From Pelomonas sp. Root1237 (GTDB lineage Bacteria > Pseudomonadota > Gammaproteobacteria > Burkholderiales > Burkholderiaceae_C): 64,000 bases of DNA. The notes beneath the pieces were generated by a model. It was not told where the DNA came from and made no database searches. It worked only from the letters and a program-made list of their open reading frames with translations. The position numbers and the translations under genes were made by a program. Location of the stretch: positions 690,400 to 754,399 of the forward strand of contig NZ_LMDK01000012.1 in the NCBI RefSeq assembly GCF_001425055.1. The letters are read 5' to 3'. Of the stretch, positions 8,896 to 18,997 are shown piece after piece; position 1 is the stretch's first letter; the number at the start of each line of letters is the position of its first letter.

Positions 8896-11800
8896 ATGAC
8901 CCGCACCCTGCATCTGCAATGTTTCGAGGGCGGCAACGCCTTGTCCGCCTTCCGTGCCCAAGCCCTGCTGGGCCGGCTGCAACAGGTCAATGAGCGCATC
9001 AGCGCCGTCAGCGCCCGCGCGGTGCACTGGGTCTGGACCGACACGGCGATGGCCGGTGATGCGCATCAGCGCTTCGAGGCGCTGCTGACCTATGGCGAAC
9101 CGGTTGCAGTAGCAGCCACCGGCGACCTCGTCGTCGTTGCGCCGCGCTTCGGTACGGTCAGCCCCTGGGCGTCCAAGGCCACCGACATTGCACGCAACTG
9201 CGGCCTGGCGCTCAAGCGTGTCGAGCGCGTCGTTGAATACCGCGTCTCGCTGAAGCCCGGCCTGCTCGGTGGTGCCAAGGCGCTGAGCGAAGCCGACCTG
9301 CAGGCCTGCGCCGAACTGCTGCATGACCGCATGACCGAGTCGGTCTGCTTCACCCGCGAGGCCACCGCCCATCTGTTCGACGAGCGCACCGCCGAGCCGC
9401 TGGCCCATGTGGACGTGCTGGGCGAGGGGCGTGCCGCGCTGGAGAAGGCGAATGTTGAATTCGGCCTGGCGCTGTCGGCCGACGAGATCGACTACCTCGA
9501 CACCAACTTCAAGAAGCTCGGCCGCAACCCCAGCGACGTCGAGCTGATGATGTTCGCCCAGGCCAACAGCGAACACTGCCGTCACAAGATCTTCAACGCA
9601 AGCTTCATCGTCGATGGCGAGGCCCAGCCGCTGAGCCTGTTCGGCATGATCCGCAACACCGAGAAGCTGAACCCGCAGCACACGGTCGTCGCCTACTCGG
9701 ACAACGCCGCCATCATGGAAGGCCACGCCATCCAGCGCTGGATGGCCGCCGACGCGCCGGGCTCGGCCTACACGGCCCGCCCCGAGCAGGCCGAGGTGCT
9801 GATGAAGGTGGAGACGCACAACCACCCGACGGCCATCTCGCCCTTCCCGGGTGCGTCCACGGGCGCTGGCGGCGAGATCCGCGATGAAGGCGCCACCGGC
9901 CGCGGTTCCAAGCCCAAAGCGGGCCTGACCGGCTTTTCGGTGTCCAACCTGCATCTGCCGGGTTTGAACGAGCCCTGGGAGCAGAACCCCGTGGGCAAGC
10001 CGGCGCATATCGCGTCGGCGCTGCAGATCATGATCGAGGGCCCGCTCGGTGGCGCGGCCTTCAACAACGAGTTCGGCCGGCCGAATCTGGCGGGTTATTT
10101 CCGCGTCTACGAGCAGACCGTGGACGGCGTGCGCCGCGGCTATCACAAGCCCATCATGATTGCCGGCGGCCTGGGCACCATCCGCTCGGACCTGACCCGG
10201 AAGATCGAGTTCCCGGCCGGCAGCCTGCTGATCCAGTTGGGCGGCCCGGGCATGCGCATCGGCATGGGCGGCAGCGCGGCTTCGTCGATGGCGGCGGGCA
10301 CCAACACGGCCGACCTGGATTTCGATTCCGTGCAGCGCGGCAACCCCGAGATCGAACGGCGCGCGCAGGAGGTCATCAACCATTGCTGGGGCCTGGGGGC
10401 TGAGAACCCGGTGCTGGCCATCCATGACGTCGGCGCCGGTGGCATCTCGAATGCCTTCCCCGAGCTCGTCAACGACGCCGGCCGCGGCGCGCGCTTCGAT
10501 CTGCGCAAGGTGCCGCTGGAAGAGTCGGGCCTCGCCCCGAAGGAAATCTGGTGCAACGAGAGCCAGGAGCGCTATGTGCTGGCCATCGCGCCCGGCAGCC
10601 TGGATCGTTTTGCGGCGATGTGCGCGCGTGAGCGCTGCCCCTTCGCCGTCGTCGGCGTCGTCACCGAAGAGCGCGACCTGAAGCTGGTGGACGGCGACGC
10701 GGAAGTCACCGATCACCCCATCGACATGCCGATGGACGTGCTGCTGGGCAAGCCGCCCAAGATGCAGCGCGACGTGACACGTGTGGTCCGCAGCGGCGGC
10801 GCGCTGGACCTGTCCGGCGTCAAGCTGGAGCAGGCGGCGTTTGACGTGCTGCGCCACCCGACCGTTGCAGCCAAGCGCTTCCTGGTCACCATCGGCGACC
10901 GCACCGTGGGCGGCCTGAACCACCGCGACCAGATGGTCGGCCCCTGGCAGGTGCCGGTGGCGGACTGCGCCGTCACGCTGGCCGATTTCAACGGTTTTGC
11001 CGGCGAAGCCATGAGCATGGGCGAGCGCACGCCGCTGGCGTCCGTCAACGCGCCGGCTTCCGGCCGCATGGCCGTGGCCGAGGCCATCACCAACCTGCTG
11101 GCCGCGCCCTTCGAACTGCCGCGCGTGAAGCTCAGCGCCAACTGGATGGCGGCCTGCGGCGAGGCTGGTGAAGACGCGGCGCTGTTCGACACGGTCAAGG
11201 CCGTCGGCATGGAGCTGTGCCCGGCGCTGGGCATCTCGATCCCGGTCGGCAAGGACTCCTTGTCGATGCGCACCAAGTGGGATGGCCAACAGGTCACCGC
11301 GCCGGTGTCGCTGATCGTCACGGCCTTTGCCAGCATCGCCGACGTTCGCGGCACGCTGACGCCGGAATGGCAGCGCGAGGACTCGTGCGCCATCCTCATC
11401 GACCTCGGCCAGGGCCAGCACCGCATGGCCGGATCGATCCTGGCGCAGACGCTGAACCAGTTCGGCGCCGATGTGCCCGACCTGGACGAGCCCAAGCTGC
11501 TGGTTTCGCTGGTCAATGCCATCAACGAACTGCGCACCGAGAGCAAGCTGCTGGCCTATCACGACCGTTCGGACGGCGGCCTGTGGGCGGCTGCCTGCGA
11601 AATGGCCTTTGCTGGCCAGACCGGCCTTAGCCTGAACGTGGACATGCTGGTCACCGAAGGGGACGGCATCAGCGACAGCCGCGCCGACATGGGCGACTCC
11701 AAGAACTGGGCCGCCCAGGTCAGCGCCCGTCGCGAGGAGCTGACGCTGCGCGCGCTGTTCAGCGAGGAACTGGGCGCGTTGATCCAGGTGCGCGCGGCCG

Positions 11801-12861
11801 ACCGCGACGCCGTCATGCAGGTGCTGCGCGCGCATGGCCTGTCCAAGCATTCGCATGTCGTGGCCAAGCCGAATGCGGCGCGACAGATGGAAGTCTGGCG
11901 CGATGCGAAGAAGGTCTTTGCTGCTGACCTCACGGCGCTGCAGCAGACCTGGGATGAGGTGAGCTGGCGGATCGCCAAACTGCGCGACAACCCGGCCGGC
12001 GCCGATGCTGAACACGCGGCGGCTGGCAAGGCGGATGACCCTGGTCTGCACGTGCACCTGACGTTCACGCCGGAAGCACCGTTCGTCTCAACGGGTGCCC
12101 GCCCCAAGGTCGCCATCTTGCGCGAGCAAGGCGTGAACTCGCATGTCGAGATGGCCTATGCGATGTCGCTGGGCGGCTTCGACAGCTTCGACGTGCACAT
12201 GAGCGACCTGCAGTCAGGCGCGGTCAAGCTGGACGGCTTTGCAGCCTTCGTCGCTTGCGGCGGCTTCAGCTATGGCGACACCCTGGGCGCCGGCGAAGGC
12301 TGGGCGCGCAGCATCATGTTCAACCCGGTGCTGACCGAGCAGTTCCGTGCCTTCTTCTCCCGCTCCGACACCCTGGCCCTGGGCGTCTGCAACGGCTGCC
12401 AGATGCTGGCCGCACTCGCGCCCATCATCCCGGGCGCCGACGCCTGGCCGCGCTTCACGCGCAACCAGAGCGAGCAGTACGAGGCCCGCCTCGCGTTGGT
12501 CGAGGTGCTGGATTCGCCCAGCGTCTTCTTCAAGGGCATGGCCGGCAGCCGCGCGCCCATCGCCGTCGCTCACGGCGAGGGCTTTGCGAACTTCGCGCGC
12601 CAGGGCGATGCGAGCAAGGTCATCCAGGCCATGCGCTTTGTCGACAACCACGGCCAGGCGACCGAGGCCTATCCGTTCAACCCGAATGGCAGCCCGGGCG
12701 GCCTGACTTCGGTGACGACGGCCGACGGCCGCTTCACCGCGCTGATGCCTCACCCCGAGCGTGTCTTCCGCAACGTGCAGATGAGCTGGACCAGCGGCGA
12801 CCGCGCGCTGCACAGCCCTTGGTTGCGGATGTTCCAGAACGCTCGGAAAGCTCTCGGCTAA
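8896..12861 (+). CDS. purL: Phosphoribosylformylglycinamidine synthase
   Basis: A 1321-residue single-chain FGAM synthase, the long form usual in beta- and gammaproteobacteria. It converts FGAR, glutamine and ATP to FGAM in purine synthesis. The order is an N-terminal PurS-like domain, two ATP-grasp-like AIRS repeats (motifs [17 protein letters not shown] and [11 protein letters not shown]) and a C-terminal class I glutaminase. The glutaminase has nucleophile Cys1165 in GVCNGCQML and a later PHPER motif. The ATG at 8896 gives the family start [13 protein letters not shown]. The 3' end overlaps the convergent AHSA1 gene by four bases. Confidence 0.97.
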   Translation: MTRTLHLQCFEGGNALSAFRAQALLGRLQQVNERISAVSARAVHWVWTDTAMAGDAHQRFEALLTYGEPVAVAATGDLVVVAPRFGTVSPWASKATDIARNCGLALKRVERVVEYRVSLKPGLLGGAKALSEADLQACAELLHDRMTESVCFTREATAHLFDERTAEPLAHVDVLGEGRAALEKANVEFGLALSADEIDYLDTNFKKLGRNPSDVELMMFAQANSEHCRHKIFNASFIVDGEAQPLSLFGMIRNTEKLNPQHTVVAYSDNAAIMEGHAIQRWMAADAPGSAYTARPEQAEVLMKVETHNHPTAISPFPGASTGAGGEIRDEGATGRGSKPKAGLTGFSVSNLHLPGLNEPWEQNPVGKPAHIASALQIMIEGPLGGAAFNNEFGRPNLAGYFRVYEQTVDGVRRGYHKPIMIAGGLGTIRSDLTRKIEFPAGSLLIQLGGPGMRIGMGGSAASSMAAGTNTADLDFDSVQRGNPEIERRAQEVINHCWGLGAENPVLAIHDVGAGGISNAFPELVNDAGRGARFDLRKVPLEESGLAPKEIWCNESQERYVLAIAPGSLDRFAAMCARERCPFAVVGVVTEERDLKLVDGDAEVTDHPIDMPMDVLLGKPPKMQRDVTRVVRSGGALDLSGVKLEQAAFDVLRHPTVAAKRFLVTIGDRTVGGLNHRDQMVGPWQVPVADCAVTLADFNGFAGEAMSMGERTPLASVNAPASGRMAVAEAITNLLAAPFELPRVKLSANWMAACGEAGEDAALFDTVKAVGMELCPALGISIPVGKDSLSMRTKWDGQQVTAPVSLIVTAFASIADVRGTLTPEWQREDSCAILIDLGQGQHRMAGSILAQTLNQFGADVPDLDEPKLLVSLVNAINELRTESKLLAYHDRSDGGLWAAACEMAFAGQTGLSLNVDMLVTEGDGISDSRADMGDSKNWAAQVSARREELTLRALFSEELGALIQVRAADRDAVMQVLRAHGLSKHSHVVAKPNAARQMEVWRDAKKVFAADLTALQQTWDEVSWRIAKLRDNPAGADAEHAAAGKADDPGLHVHLTFTPEAPFVSTGARPKVAILREQGVNSHVEMAYAMSLGGFDSFDVHMSDLQSGAVKLDGFAAFVACGGFSYGDTLGAGEGWARSIMFNPVLTEQFRAFFSRSDTLALGVCNGCQMLAALAPIIPGADAWPRFTRNQSEQYEARLALVEVLDSPSVFFKGMAGSRAPIAVAHGEGFANFARQGDASKVIQAMRFVDNHGQATEAYPFNPNGSPGGLTSVTTADGRFTALMPHPERVFRNVQMSWTSGDRALHSPWLRMFQNARKALG

Positions 12862-13319
12862 GCCGCGTCCACCTCGAGCAGCAGCCGATCCAGGCCTTCC
12901 TCGGTGCCGCGCCGGCGCTGTTCCAGGTCCTGGTGCCCGTCGAGATAGGCGAGCTGCTCGGTCAGCTTCAACGTCGAGCCAGCCGGGCTGTTGGAGAACT
13001 CCACGGTGACCAGTGAGGCCGACAGCGCGCGACCGTCCGCCGCCATCGAGTAGGCAAAGACGATGCGCGCCTGCGGCACGATGTCCAGGAACACCTTGTC
13101 GACGGCCAACTGGGTACCGTCGGGCAGGGCGCTGCGGTAGATCTCCTGCCCGCCGGGGCGGAAGTCCATGCTGAACTCCGTGGCGTTCATCTCGGCATGG
13201 CAGTCGGACCAGCGCTGCTTGGTGGCCGGGTCGGCCCAGGCGGCGAACACGCGGGTGGCCGAGGCCTTGAAGCGGCGCTCCAGCACAAAGCTGGTGTGGG
13301 CGGCGGGAGTCGTCGTCAC
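12858..13319 (-). CDS. AHSA1/SRPBCC-domain protein
   Basis: A 153-residue START-like (SRPBCC) protein of the AHSA1 type. Typical motifs are [17 protein letters not shown] near the start and the WSDCHAEMN / MDFRPGG strands. Such proteins form a hydrophobic ligand cavity; in bacteria they are very often encoded beside an ArsR regulator, as here. Its start overlaps the ArsR stop (ATGA), and GST lies upstream, so the three form an operon. The ligand is unknown. The 3' end overlaps purL on the other strand by four bases. Confidence 0.85.
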   Translation of the reverse strand: MTTTPAAHTSFVLERRFKASATRVFAAWADPATKQRWSDCHAEMNATEFSMDFRPGGQEIYRSALPDGTQLAVDKVFLDIVPQARIVFAYSMAADGRALSASLVTVEFSNSPAGSTLKLTEQLAYLDGHQDLEQRRRGTEEGLDRLLLEVDAA

Positions 13320-13669
13320 GGTGGGTTGTCCTGTTCTTCGAGAAGGGCTTCAAGGGCATCGAACTGGCGGTGCCACATCGCCTTGCGCTCGGCGACCCAG
13401 GCTTCCAGGCCGCCAAAGGCATCCGGCGCGATGCGGTAAGTGCGCACGCGACCGGCCTTGTCCGATTGCACAAGGCCGCCCGCTTCCAGAGCCGCCAGGT
13501 GCTTCAACGCCGAGGGCAGGGCGATGTCCAAGGGCTTGGCGAGGTCCGACACCGAGGCCGGCCCGCGGCTGAGCTGATCGACCATCGCGCGCCGGTTGCC
13601 GTCCGCCAACGCCGCGAAAAGGCGGTCCAGGCGCGCGTCAGTCGGCGAGGAAGCGAGCGGGGAGGGCAT
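13316..13669 (-). CDS. ArsR-family transcriptional regulator
   Basis: A 117-residue winged-helix repressor. The helix-turn-helix reads VSDLAKPLDIALPSALKHL, followed by the wing GLVQSDKAGRVRTYRI. It lacks the cysteine pair of metal-sensing ArsR proteins, so it probably senses something else. Pairing with AHSA1 is a recurring arrangement. The start at 13669 gives a family-length protein; the frame extends upstream but that part overlaps GST extensively. Even so, the first 32 bases overlap the 3' end of the GST gene, implying coupled translation. Confidence 0.85.
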   Translation of the reverse strand: MPSPLASSPTDARLDRLFAALADGNRRAMVDQLSRGPASVSDLAKPLDIALPSALKHLAALEAGGLVQSDKAGRVRTYRIAPDAFGGLEAWVAERKAMWHRQFDALEALLEEQDNPP

Positions 13670-14312
13670 GGCGCAGAGGGTAGTACTGGAAGACGGGGCG
13701 AGCTTCGACGATGCAGCGCCAGACCGAAGGTCGGGCGAGCAGGCGCTCGAAATAGGCGCTGAGCTTCTTGTGTTCGGGCGAGAAGGGCCGCACGATGGCG
13801 GCATAGAACAGAGCCGGTGCAGCCGCGCAATCGGCCATCGTGAAGGCCTCGCCTGCTGCCCACTCGCGGTCGCCGAGGCGGCTTTCGATGAGGTCGTAGG
13901 CCAGCCCCAAGTCGTTGACCGCGCCGGTCAGCGTGACCGCGTCGCGCTCGGCCTCGGGGCGCAGCTGTTGGGCGATGAAGCGCTGCATGGGCGTCATCAC
14001 ATGCAGGTCGAAGACGCGGTCCCACAAACGTACTTCCAGCTGCGCCTCGAAATCCTCGGGCAGCAACTGCACGTGGCCGGGGTGGCGGCGGTCAAGGTAT
14101 TCAATCTGGATGGAGGTCTCGGGCACGACGCGGCCCCCGTCGACCAGCAACGGGATCTTGGCCGTGGGCCAGAGCGCTGCATAGGCCGTGCGTGCCGCCG
14201 GGTCGCCGAGATTGACATTGCGGGCTTCGAAGGGCGCACCGTTCTCGTACAGCGCGATCAAGACCTTCCAGCAATAGGAGGACAGCGGGTGGTAGTGCAG
14301 GGTCAGGGACAT
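13638..14312 (-). CDS. Glutathione S-transferase family protein
   Basis: A 224-residue GST. The N-terminal thioredoxin fold starts LTLHYHPLSSYCWKVLIAL, with the cis-proline segment AKIPLLVDGG and the glutathione-binding PETSIQIEYLD. An all-helical C-terminal domain follows. The ATG at 14312 matches the family start; an upstream ATG at 14381 would place the promoter-region inverted repeat inside the gene. It is the first gene of the GST-ArsR-AHSA1 operon. A detoxification role controlled by the ArsR protein is inferred. Confidence 0.88.
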   Translation of the reverse strand: MSLTLHYHPLSSYCWKVLIALYENGAPFEARNVNLGDPAARTAYAALWPTAKIPLLVDGGRVVPETSIQIEYLDRRHPGHVQLLPEDFEAQLEVRLWDRVFDLHVMTPMQRFIAQQLRPEAERDAVTLTGAVNDLGLAYDLIESRLGDREWAAGEAFTMADCAAAPALFYAAIVRPFSPEHKKLSAYFERLLARPSVWRCIVEARPVFQYYPLRHALPARFLAD

Positions 14313-14321
14313 GGCGGCTCT

Positions 14322-14371
14322 AAAGTTTCCGTGATGGCTAAGTGTATGGAAACTTTCAGATAAAGGAAACT
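14322..14371 (-). promoter_or_regulatory. Operator-like inverted repeat before the GST-ArsR-AHSA1 operon
   Basis: AAAGTTTCC (14322-14330) and GGAAACTTT (14348-14356) form a perfect 9-bp inverted repeat with a 17-base spacer. A third half-site, GGAAACT (14365-14371), lies exactly 17 bases from the start of the second. The cluster sits 10 bases before the GST start codon, where a repressor would block transcription. The binding protein is unknown; the operon's own ArsR protein is a candidate. Confidence 0.6.
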
Positions 14372-14380
14372 GTCGCGCCA

Positions 14381-14408
14381 AAATAAAGGCGGGCCAGAGC
14401 CCGCCTTT
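14381..14408 (-). terminator. Intrinsic terminator of the MFS transporter gene
   Basis: AAAGGCGGGC (14385-14394) and GCCCGCCTTT (14399-14408) form a perfect 10-bp stem with a four-base loop. On the minus strand it is followed by ATTTT. It lies 16 bases after the stop codon of the minus-strand MFS gene. Confidence 0.85.
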
Positions 14409-14424
14409 GCCGGAGCGCGGGTCC

Positions 14425-15756
14425 TTAGTCTTGAACCACGCCCGCAGCCTGCAGCCGCTTGTTCACCCGCAGCGCCACCAGCGTGCAAACCACGCCCGAC
14501 AGCAGGTAGAGGCTGAGCGACACCAAGCCGAAGCGCGAGGACAGGAAGAGGGCCACGACGGGCGCAAAGGCCGCGCCCAGCAGCCAAGCCATGTCGGCCG
14601 TCAGCGCCGCGCCGGTGTAGCGGAAGTGCGGCAGGAAGTTGGACGTCACCGAGCCTGCGGACTGGCCGTAGGACAGGCCCAGCAACACGAAGCCGATCAG
14701 GATGAAGGCGGCCTGGCCGGGTTTGCCGCCGCCCAGCATGAAGGGGGCGAACAGCGCGAACACGCCGATGGCCAGGGCCATGGTGCCGAGGTAGCTGCGC
14801 CGGCCGATCTTGTCGGCGATCAGCCCGGACATGGGCATGGCCACGGCAGCGAAGGCCGCACCGAGCAACTCCATCTTCATGAAGTCCTCGATCCCCTCGG
14901 TGCCGTACAGCGCCACCCAGGACAGCGGGAACACGCTCACCAGGTGAAAGAGGGCATAGCTGGCCAGGGCGGCAAAGGCGCCGATGACGATGTGGTGGCC
15001 CTGGGCCGGCAGCAGCTCGCGCAGATAGGCGGGGTCGAGTTCCTGCTCTTCCATGCGCTTCTCGTACTCGTGCGTGACGACCAGGCGCAGCCGGGCGAAC
15101 AGCGCGACGACGTTGATCGCGAAGGCCGTGAAGAAGGGGAAACGCCAGCCCCAGGAAAGGAAATCCTTGGCGTCCAGGCTGCCGAACACGTACAGGAACA
15201 CGCCCGAGGCGACGAAGAAGCCCAGTGGCGCGCCGAGCTGGCCCAGCATGGCGTACCAGCCGCGGCGGTCGGGCGGCGCGTTCAGCGCCAGCAGCGAGGG
15301 CAGGCCGTCCCAGGAGCCGCCCAAGGCCAGGCCCTGGCCGACGCGGGCCAGCGCCAGCAGCCAGATGGCCGCGCTACCGGCTTCGGCATATCCGGGCAGC
15401 AAGCCCATGCCGACCGTGGAGCAGCCGAGCAGGAAGAGGGCGGCGGTCAGCTTGGCGGAGCGGCCGAAATGGCGCTGGATGGACATGCCAATCAGCGTGC
15501 CGACCGGTCGGACGACGAATGCCAGCGCAAAGACCAGGAAGGCGTAAAGCGTGCCGGTCAGGCGGTCGGCAAAGGGGAAGAAGACCTGCGGGAAGACCAG
15601 CACCGAGGCGATGCCGAAGACGAAGAAGTCGAAATACTCCGACGCGCGGCCGATGATGACGCCGACTGCGATATCGCCGGGGGCGAGATCCTCGTCCGTC
15701 CGCGTGGTCACGGGACCGGAATTGGGGTGATGGAAAGTACTACCTGCAACTGCCAT
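14425..15756 (-). CDS. MFS transporter, metabolite:H+ symporter (MHS) type
   Basis: A 443-residue inner-membrane transporter with about 12 hydrophobic helices. Features of the MHS group are the early ASEYFDFFVFGIAS segment, a cytoplasmic loop with RRGWYAMLGQLGAPLG, and the long central loop around residues 210-240. Members carry alpha-ketoglutarate, citrate, proline or shikimate with protons; the substrate here cannot be told. It is transcribed away from the quinol oxidase operon, sharing a 114-base intergenic region that holds two dyads. A terminator follows the gene. Confidence 0.85.
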   Translation of the reverse strand: MAVAGSTFHHPNSGPVTTRTDEDLAPGDIAVGVIIGRASEYFDFFVFGIASVLVFPQVFFPFADRLTGTLYAFLVFALAFVVRPVGTLIGMSIQRHFGRSAKLTAALFLLGCSTVGMGLLPGYAEAGSAAIWLLALARVGQGLALGGSWDGLPSLLALNAPPDRRGWYAMLGQLGAPLGFFVASGVFLYVFGSLDAKDFLSWGWRFPFFTAFAINVVALFARLRLVVTHEYEKRMEEQELDPAYLRELLPAQGHHIVIGAFAALASYALFHLVSVFPLSWVALYGTEGIEDFMKMELLGAAFAAVAMPMSGLIADKIGRRSYLGTMALAIGVFALFAPFMLGGGKPGQAAFILIGFVLLGLSYGQSAGSVTSNFLPHFRYTGAALTADMAWLLGAAFAPVVALFLSSRFGLVSLSLYLLSGVVCTLVALRVNKRLQAAGVVQD

Positions 15757-15780
15757 TTCGGGCTTGTCTCCGTCTGTGCC

Positions 15781-15797
15781 TTGGACAAAATGTCCAA
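15781..15797. promoter_or_regulatory. Perfect inverted repeat between the MFS and cyoA genes
   Basis: TTGGACA-AAA-TGTCCAA is a perfect 7-3-7 palindrome in the divergent promoter region, typical of a dimeric regulator's operator. I cannot assign the regulator. Confidence 0.5.
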
Positions 15798-15800
15798 TCG

Positions 15801-15818
15801 TTGATTTACCTCAATCAA
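15801..15818 (+). promoter_or_regulatory. FNR/ANR-like box upstream of cyoA
   Basis: TTGATTTACCTCAATCAA contains TTGAT-N4-CTCAA (15801-15814), one mismatch from the FNR/ANR consensus TTGAT-N4-ATCAA. The whole element is also a symmetric TTGATT-N6-AATCAA. Its centre is about 60 bases before the cyoA start. Oxygen-dependent control of the oxidase is plausible but inferred. Confidence 0.5.
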
Positions 15819-15870
15819 CTTACATTCCATCGCTGCGAGCAAGATCGTTAACCCTTGCGCGCGCCTCAGG

Positions 15871-16947
15871 ATGTACCCCAACAAGTCTCTCCTCAACAGC
15901 GCCCTGGTCTTGTCAGCCAGCTTCGCTTTGTCTGGCTGCGATTGGATCGTGATGAAGCCGCATGGCGACATCGCGCAACAGCAGGCCCAGCTCATCGTCA
16001 CATCCACGCTGCTGATGCTGCTGATCATCGTCCCGGTGATCGCGTTGACGCTGCTCTTTGCATACCGTTACCGCCAGTCCAATGAGGAGGCGACGTACGC
16101 GCCGGACTGGGACCATTCCACGCGCCTGGAACTCGTCATCTGGGGCGCGCCGCTGCTGATCATCATCGCGTTGGGCGCCATCACCTGGATCAGCACCCAC
16201 AAGCTCGACCCCTTCCGCCCGCTGGACCGCATCGCCGAGGGCAGGCCCGTCGCCGCCGACGTGAAGCCGCTGGAGGTATATGCGGTGTCCATGGACTGGA
16301 AGTGGCTGTTCATCTACCCCGAGCAGGGCATCGCGACCGTCAACGAACTGGCCGCGCCGGTGGACCGCCCCATCCACTTCCGCTTCACGTCGACCTCGGT
16401 GATGAACACCTTCTACGTGCCCGCCCTGGCCGGCATGATCTACGCGATGCCGGGCATGGAGACCCAACTGCACGCCGTCATCAACAAGGCCGGCGTCTAT
16501 GACGGCCTGTCGGCCCAGTACAGCGGTGCCGGCTTCTCGGACATGCGCTTCAAATTCCACGGCCTGACGGACGAAGAATTCGCGCGCTGGGTCGACGGCA
16601 ACAAGGCCGGCGGCAACACGCTGACCCGTGCCGACTACCTCAAGCTCGAGCAGCCCAGCACCAAGGAACCCATTCGCCGCTTCGCTAGCGTCGAGGCTGG
16701 CCTTTGGAGCGCCATCGTCGACCGCTGCGTCGACGGCAAGAAGATGTGCGCCAGCCAGATGATGGCCATCGACGCGGCCGGCGGTGCCGGCAAGGGCGGC
16801 GTGGCCAGCACGATGCGCAGCCCCTGGCGCGATGCCGAAGGGAACAGGCGCGACCGCATGGTGGTGGCCGCGCTGTGCACGCCGACCAACCTGCTGGGCC
16901 TGCCTGTCGAAGCCCCCGAGGCTTCACCCGTCGCGCTGAAGAACTGA
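15871..16947 (+). CDS. cyoA: Ubiquinol oxidase subunit II
   Basis: A 358-residue lipoprotein. The signal peptide ends in the lipobox LSGC (Cys23), and two membrane helices follow. The periplasmic cupredoxin domain (SMDWKWLFIYPEQGIATVNEL, then GMIYAMPGMETQL) lacks the copper A ligands of cytochrome c oxidases, which marks it as quinol-oxidising. The C-terminal part is longer than the E. coli protein and ends in an alanine/proline-rich tail. It begins the cyoABCD-SURF1-RegBA series, nine bases before cyoB. Confidence 0.93.
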   Translation: MYPNKSLLNSALVLSASFALSGCDWIVMKPHGDIAQQQAQLIVTSTLLMLLIIVPVIALTLLFAYRYRQSNEEATYAPDWDHSTRLELVIWGAPLLIIIALGAITWISTHKLDPFRPLDRIAEGRPVAADVKPLEVYAVSMDWKWLFIYPEQGIATVNELAAPVDRPIHFRFTSTSVMNTFYVPALAGMIYAMPGMETQLHAVINKAGVYDGLSAQYSGAGFSDMRFKFHGLTDEEFARWVDGNKAGGNTLTRADYLKLEQPSTKEPIRRFASVEAGLWSAIVDRCVDGKKMCASQMMAIDAAGGAGKGGVASTMRSPWRDAEGNRRDRMVVAALCTPTNLLGLPVEAPEASPVALKN

Positions 16948-16956
16948 GACCGACCG

Positions 16957-18981
16957 ATGTCCAATCCCGTCGTTGCCCAACACCAGACGCTCGATCAGCT
17001 GCATCCCATCCTCGGCCGCCTCGGCTGGGACTCGCTGCCGCTGCACGAGCCCATCCTCATCGCCACCTTCATCGCCGTGGTGCTGGGCGGCGCGCTGGTG
17101 TTCGCGCTGATCACCAAGTTCCGCCTCTGGGGCCATCTGTGGACCGACTGGATCACCAGCATCGACCACAAGAAGATCGGCATCATGTACATCATCCTCG
17201 GCGTGGTGATGCTGCTGCGCGGCTTCGCGGACGCGCTGATGATGCGGGCCCACCAGGCCATGGCCTTTGCCGACAACGCCGGCTTCCTGCCGCCGCACCA
17301 CTACGACCAGGTCTTCACGGCCCACGGCGTCATCATGATCTTCTTCGTCGCGATGCCCTTCGTGACCGGGTTCATGAACTATGTCGTGCCGTTGCAGATC
17401 GGCGCACGCGACGTCGCCTTCCCCTTCCTGAACAACTTCAGCTTCTGGATGACGGCCGGTGGCGCTGTGCTGGTCATGATCTCGCTGTTCATCGGCGAGT
17501 TCGCCAAGACCGGCTGGCTGGCCTATCCGCCGCTGTCGGGCATCCTGGCCAGCCCCGACGTGGGGGTGGACTACTACCTGTGGTCCCTGCAGATCGCGGG
17601 CGTGGGCACGACGCTGTCGGGCATCAACCTGATCGCCACCATCATCAAGATGCGCGCGCCGGGCATGACGATGATGAAGATGCCCGTCTTCACGTGGACG
17701 TCGCTGTGCACCAACGTGCTCATCGTCGCGACCTTCCCCGTGCTGGCCGCAACGCTGGCGCTGCTGACGGCCGACCGCTACCTCGGCACCAACTTCTTCA
17801 CCAACGACCTTGGCGGCAACGCCATGCTCTACGTGAACCTGATCTGGATCTGGGGCCACCCCGAGGTCTACATCCTGGTGCTGCCGGTGTTTGGCATCTT
17901 CTCGGAGGTGGTGTCCACCTTCAGCCGCAAGAAGCTGTTCGGCTACGCGTCCATGGTCTACGCGACGGTCGTCATCACCATCCTGTCCTACCTCGTCTGG
18001 CTGCACCACTTCTTCACGATGGGTTCGGGCGCCAGCGTGAACAGCTTCTTCGGCATCACGACGATGATCATCTCGATCCCGACGGGCGCCAAGATCTTCA
18101 ACTGGCTGTTCACGATGTACCGTGGCCGCATCAAGTTCGAGGTGCCGATGCTGTGGACGGTGGGCTTCATGATCACCTTCACCATCGGCGGCATGACCGG
18201 CGTGCTGCTCGCCGTGCCGGCGGCCGACTTCGTGCTGCACAACAGCCTGTTCCTGATCGCCCACTTCCACAACGTCATCATTGGCGGCGTGGTGTTCGGC
18301 GCCTTCGCCGGCATCAACTACTGGTTCCCCAAGGCCTTCGGCTTCCGCCTGGACGCCTTCTGGGGCAAGGTGTCGTTCTGGTGCTGGTTCATCGGCTTCT
18401 GGGTCGCGTTCACGCCGCTGTACGTGCTGGGCCTGATGGGCATCACGCGCCGTGTCAGCCACTTCGATGACGTGACGCTGCAACCCTATTTCGTCGTCGC
18501 CGCCATCGGTGCGGGCATCGTGGCCTGCGGTATCGGTGCCTTCCTGGTGCAGATCGCCGTCAGCATCTGGCGCCGCAAGGAACTGGCCGACACGACGGGC
18601 GACATCTGGGGTGGCCGCACGCTGGAATGGTCCACGTCTTCGCCGCCGCCGGACTACAACTTCGCCTTCACGCCCATCGCCCATGAGATGGACGCCTGGC
18701 ACGACATGAAGCAGCGCAATGCCGAGCGCCCTCGCCAAGGCTTCGTGGCCATCCACATGCCCAGGAACACCGGCGCCGGATTCATCATCGCCATGCTGGC
18801 CACGGCCATGGGCTTCGCGCTGATCTGGCATATGTACTGGATCGCCGCGGCGACCTTTGCCGCCACCGTCATCGCGTCCATCGTCCACACCTTCAACTAC
18901 GACCGTGACTTCCACATCCCGGCCGATGCGGTGACCCGCACCGAGGACGAGCGCACCCGCGCGCTTGCATCCGCCGCCTGA
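16957..18981 (+). CDS. cyoB: Ubiquinol oxidase subunit I (haem-copper)
   Basis: A 674-residue catalytic subunit with about 15 membrane helices. It reduces oxygen to water using ubiquinol and pumps protons. Haem and copper B ligands are visible in [35 protein letters not shown] (the His-Tyr crosslink motif), LHHFFTMG and [12 protein letters not shown]. Length and order agree with CyoB/QoxB proteins. Whether the high-spin site carries haem O or haem A cannot be told from this protein, but the adjacent SURF1 gene hints at haem A. Confidence 0.95.
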   Translation: MSNPVVAQHQTLDQLHPILGRLGWDSLPLHEPILIATFIAVVLGGALVFALITKFRLWGHLWTDWITSIDHKKIGIMYIILGVVMLLRGFADALMMRAHQAMAFADNAGFLPPHHYDQVFTAHGVIMIFFVAMPFVTGFMNYVVPLQIGARDVAFPFLNNFSFWMTAGGAVLVMISLFIGEFAKTGWLAYPPLSGILASPDVGVDYYLWSLQIAGVGTTLSGINLIATIIKMRAPGMTMMKMPVFTWTSLCTNVLIVATFPVLAATLALLTADRYLGTNFFTNDLGGNAMLYVNLIWIWGHPEVYILVLPVFGIFSEVVSTFSRKKLFGYASMVYATVVITILSYLVWLHHFFTMGSGASVNSFFGITTMIISIPTGAKIFNWLFTMYRGRIKFEVPMLWTVGFMITFTIGGMTGVLLAVPAADFVLHNSLFLIAHFHNVIIGGVVFGAFAGINYWFPKAFGFRLDAFWGKVSFWCWFIGFWVAFTPLYVLGLMGITRRVSHFDDVTLQPYFVVAAIGAGIVACGIGAFLVQIAVSIWRRKELADTTGDIWGGRTLEWSTSSPPPDYNFAFTPIAHEMDAWHDMKQRNAERPRQGFVAIHMPRNTGAGFIIAMLATAMGFALIWHMYWIAAATFAATVIASIVHTFNYDRDFHIPADAVTRTEDERTRALASAA

Positions 18982-18997
18982 CCGGGAGACCGCTGAC

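Noticed and set aside
8275-12057. A long open frame (about 1260 codons) on the minus strand opposite purL
   Set aside because: It lies antisense to purL, which is fully conserved; high GC content creates long antisense frames. Its translation is rich in His, Arg and Gln without family motifs.
14407-15804. A 465-codon plus-strand frame opposite the MFS transporter
   Set aside because: The minus-strand frame has clear MHS membrane helices; the plus-strand product is a Gln/Glu/Arg-rich shadow.
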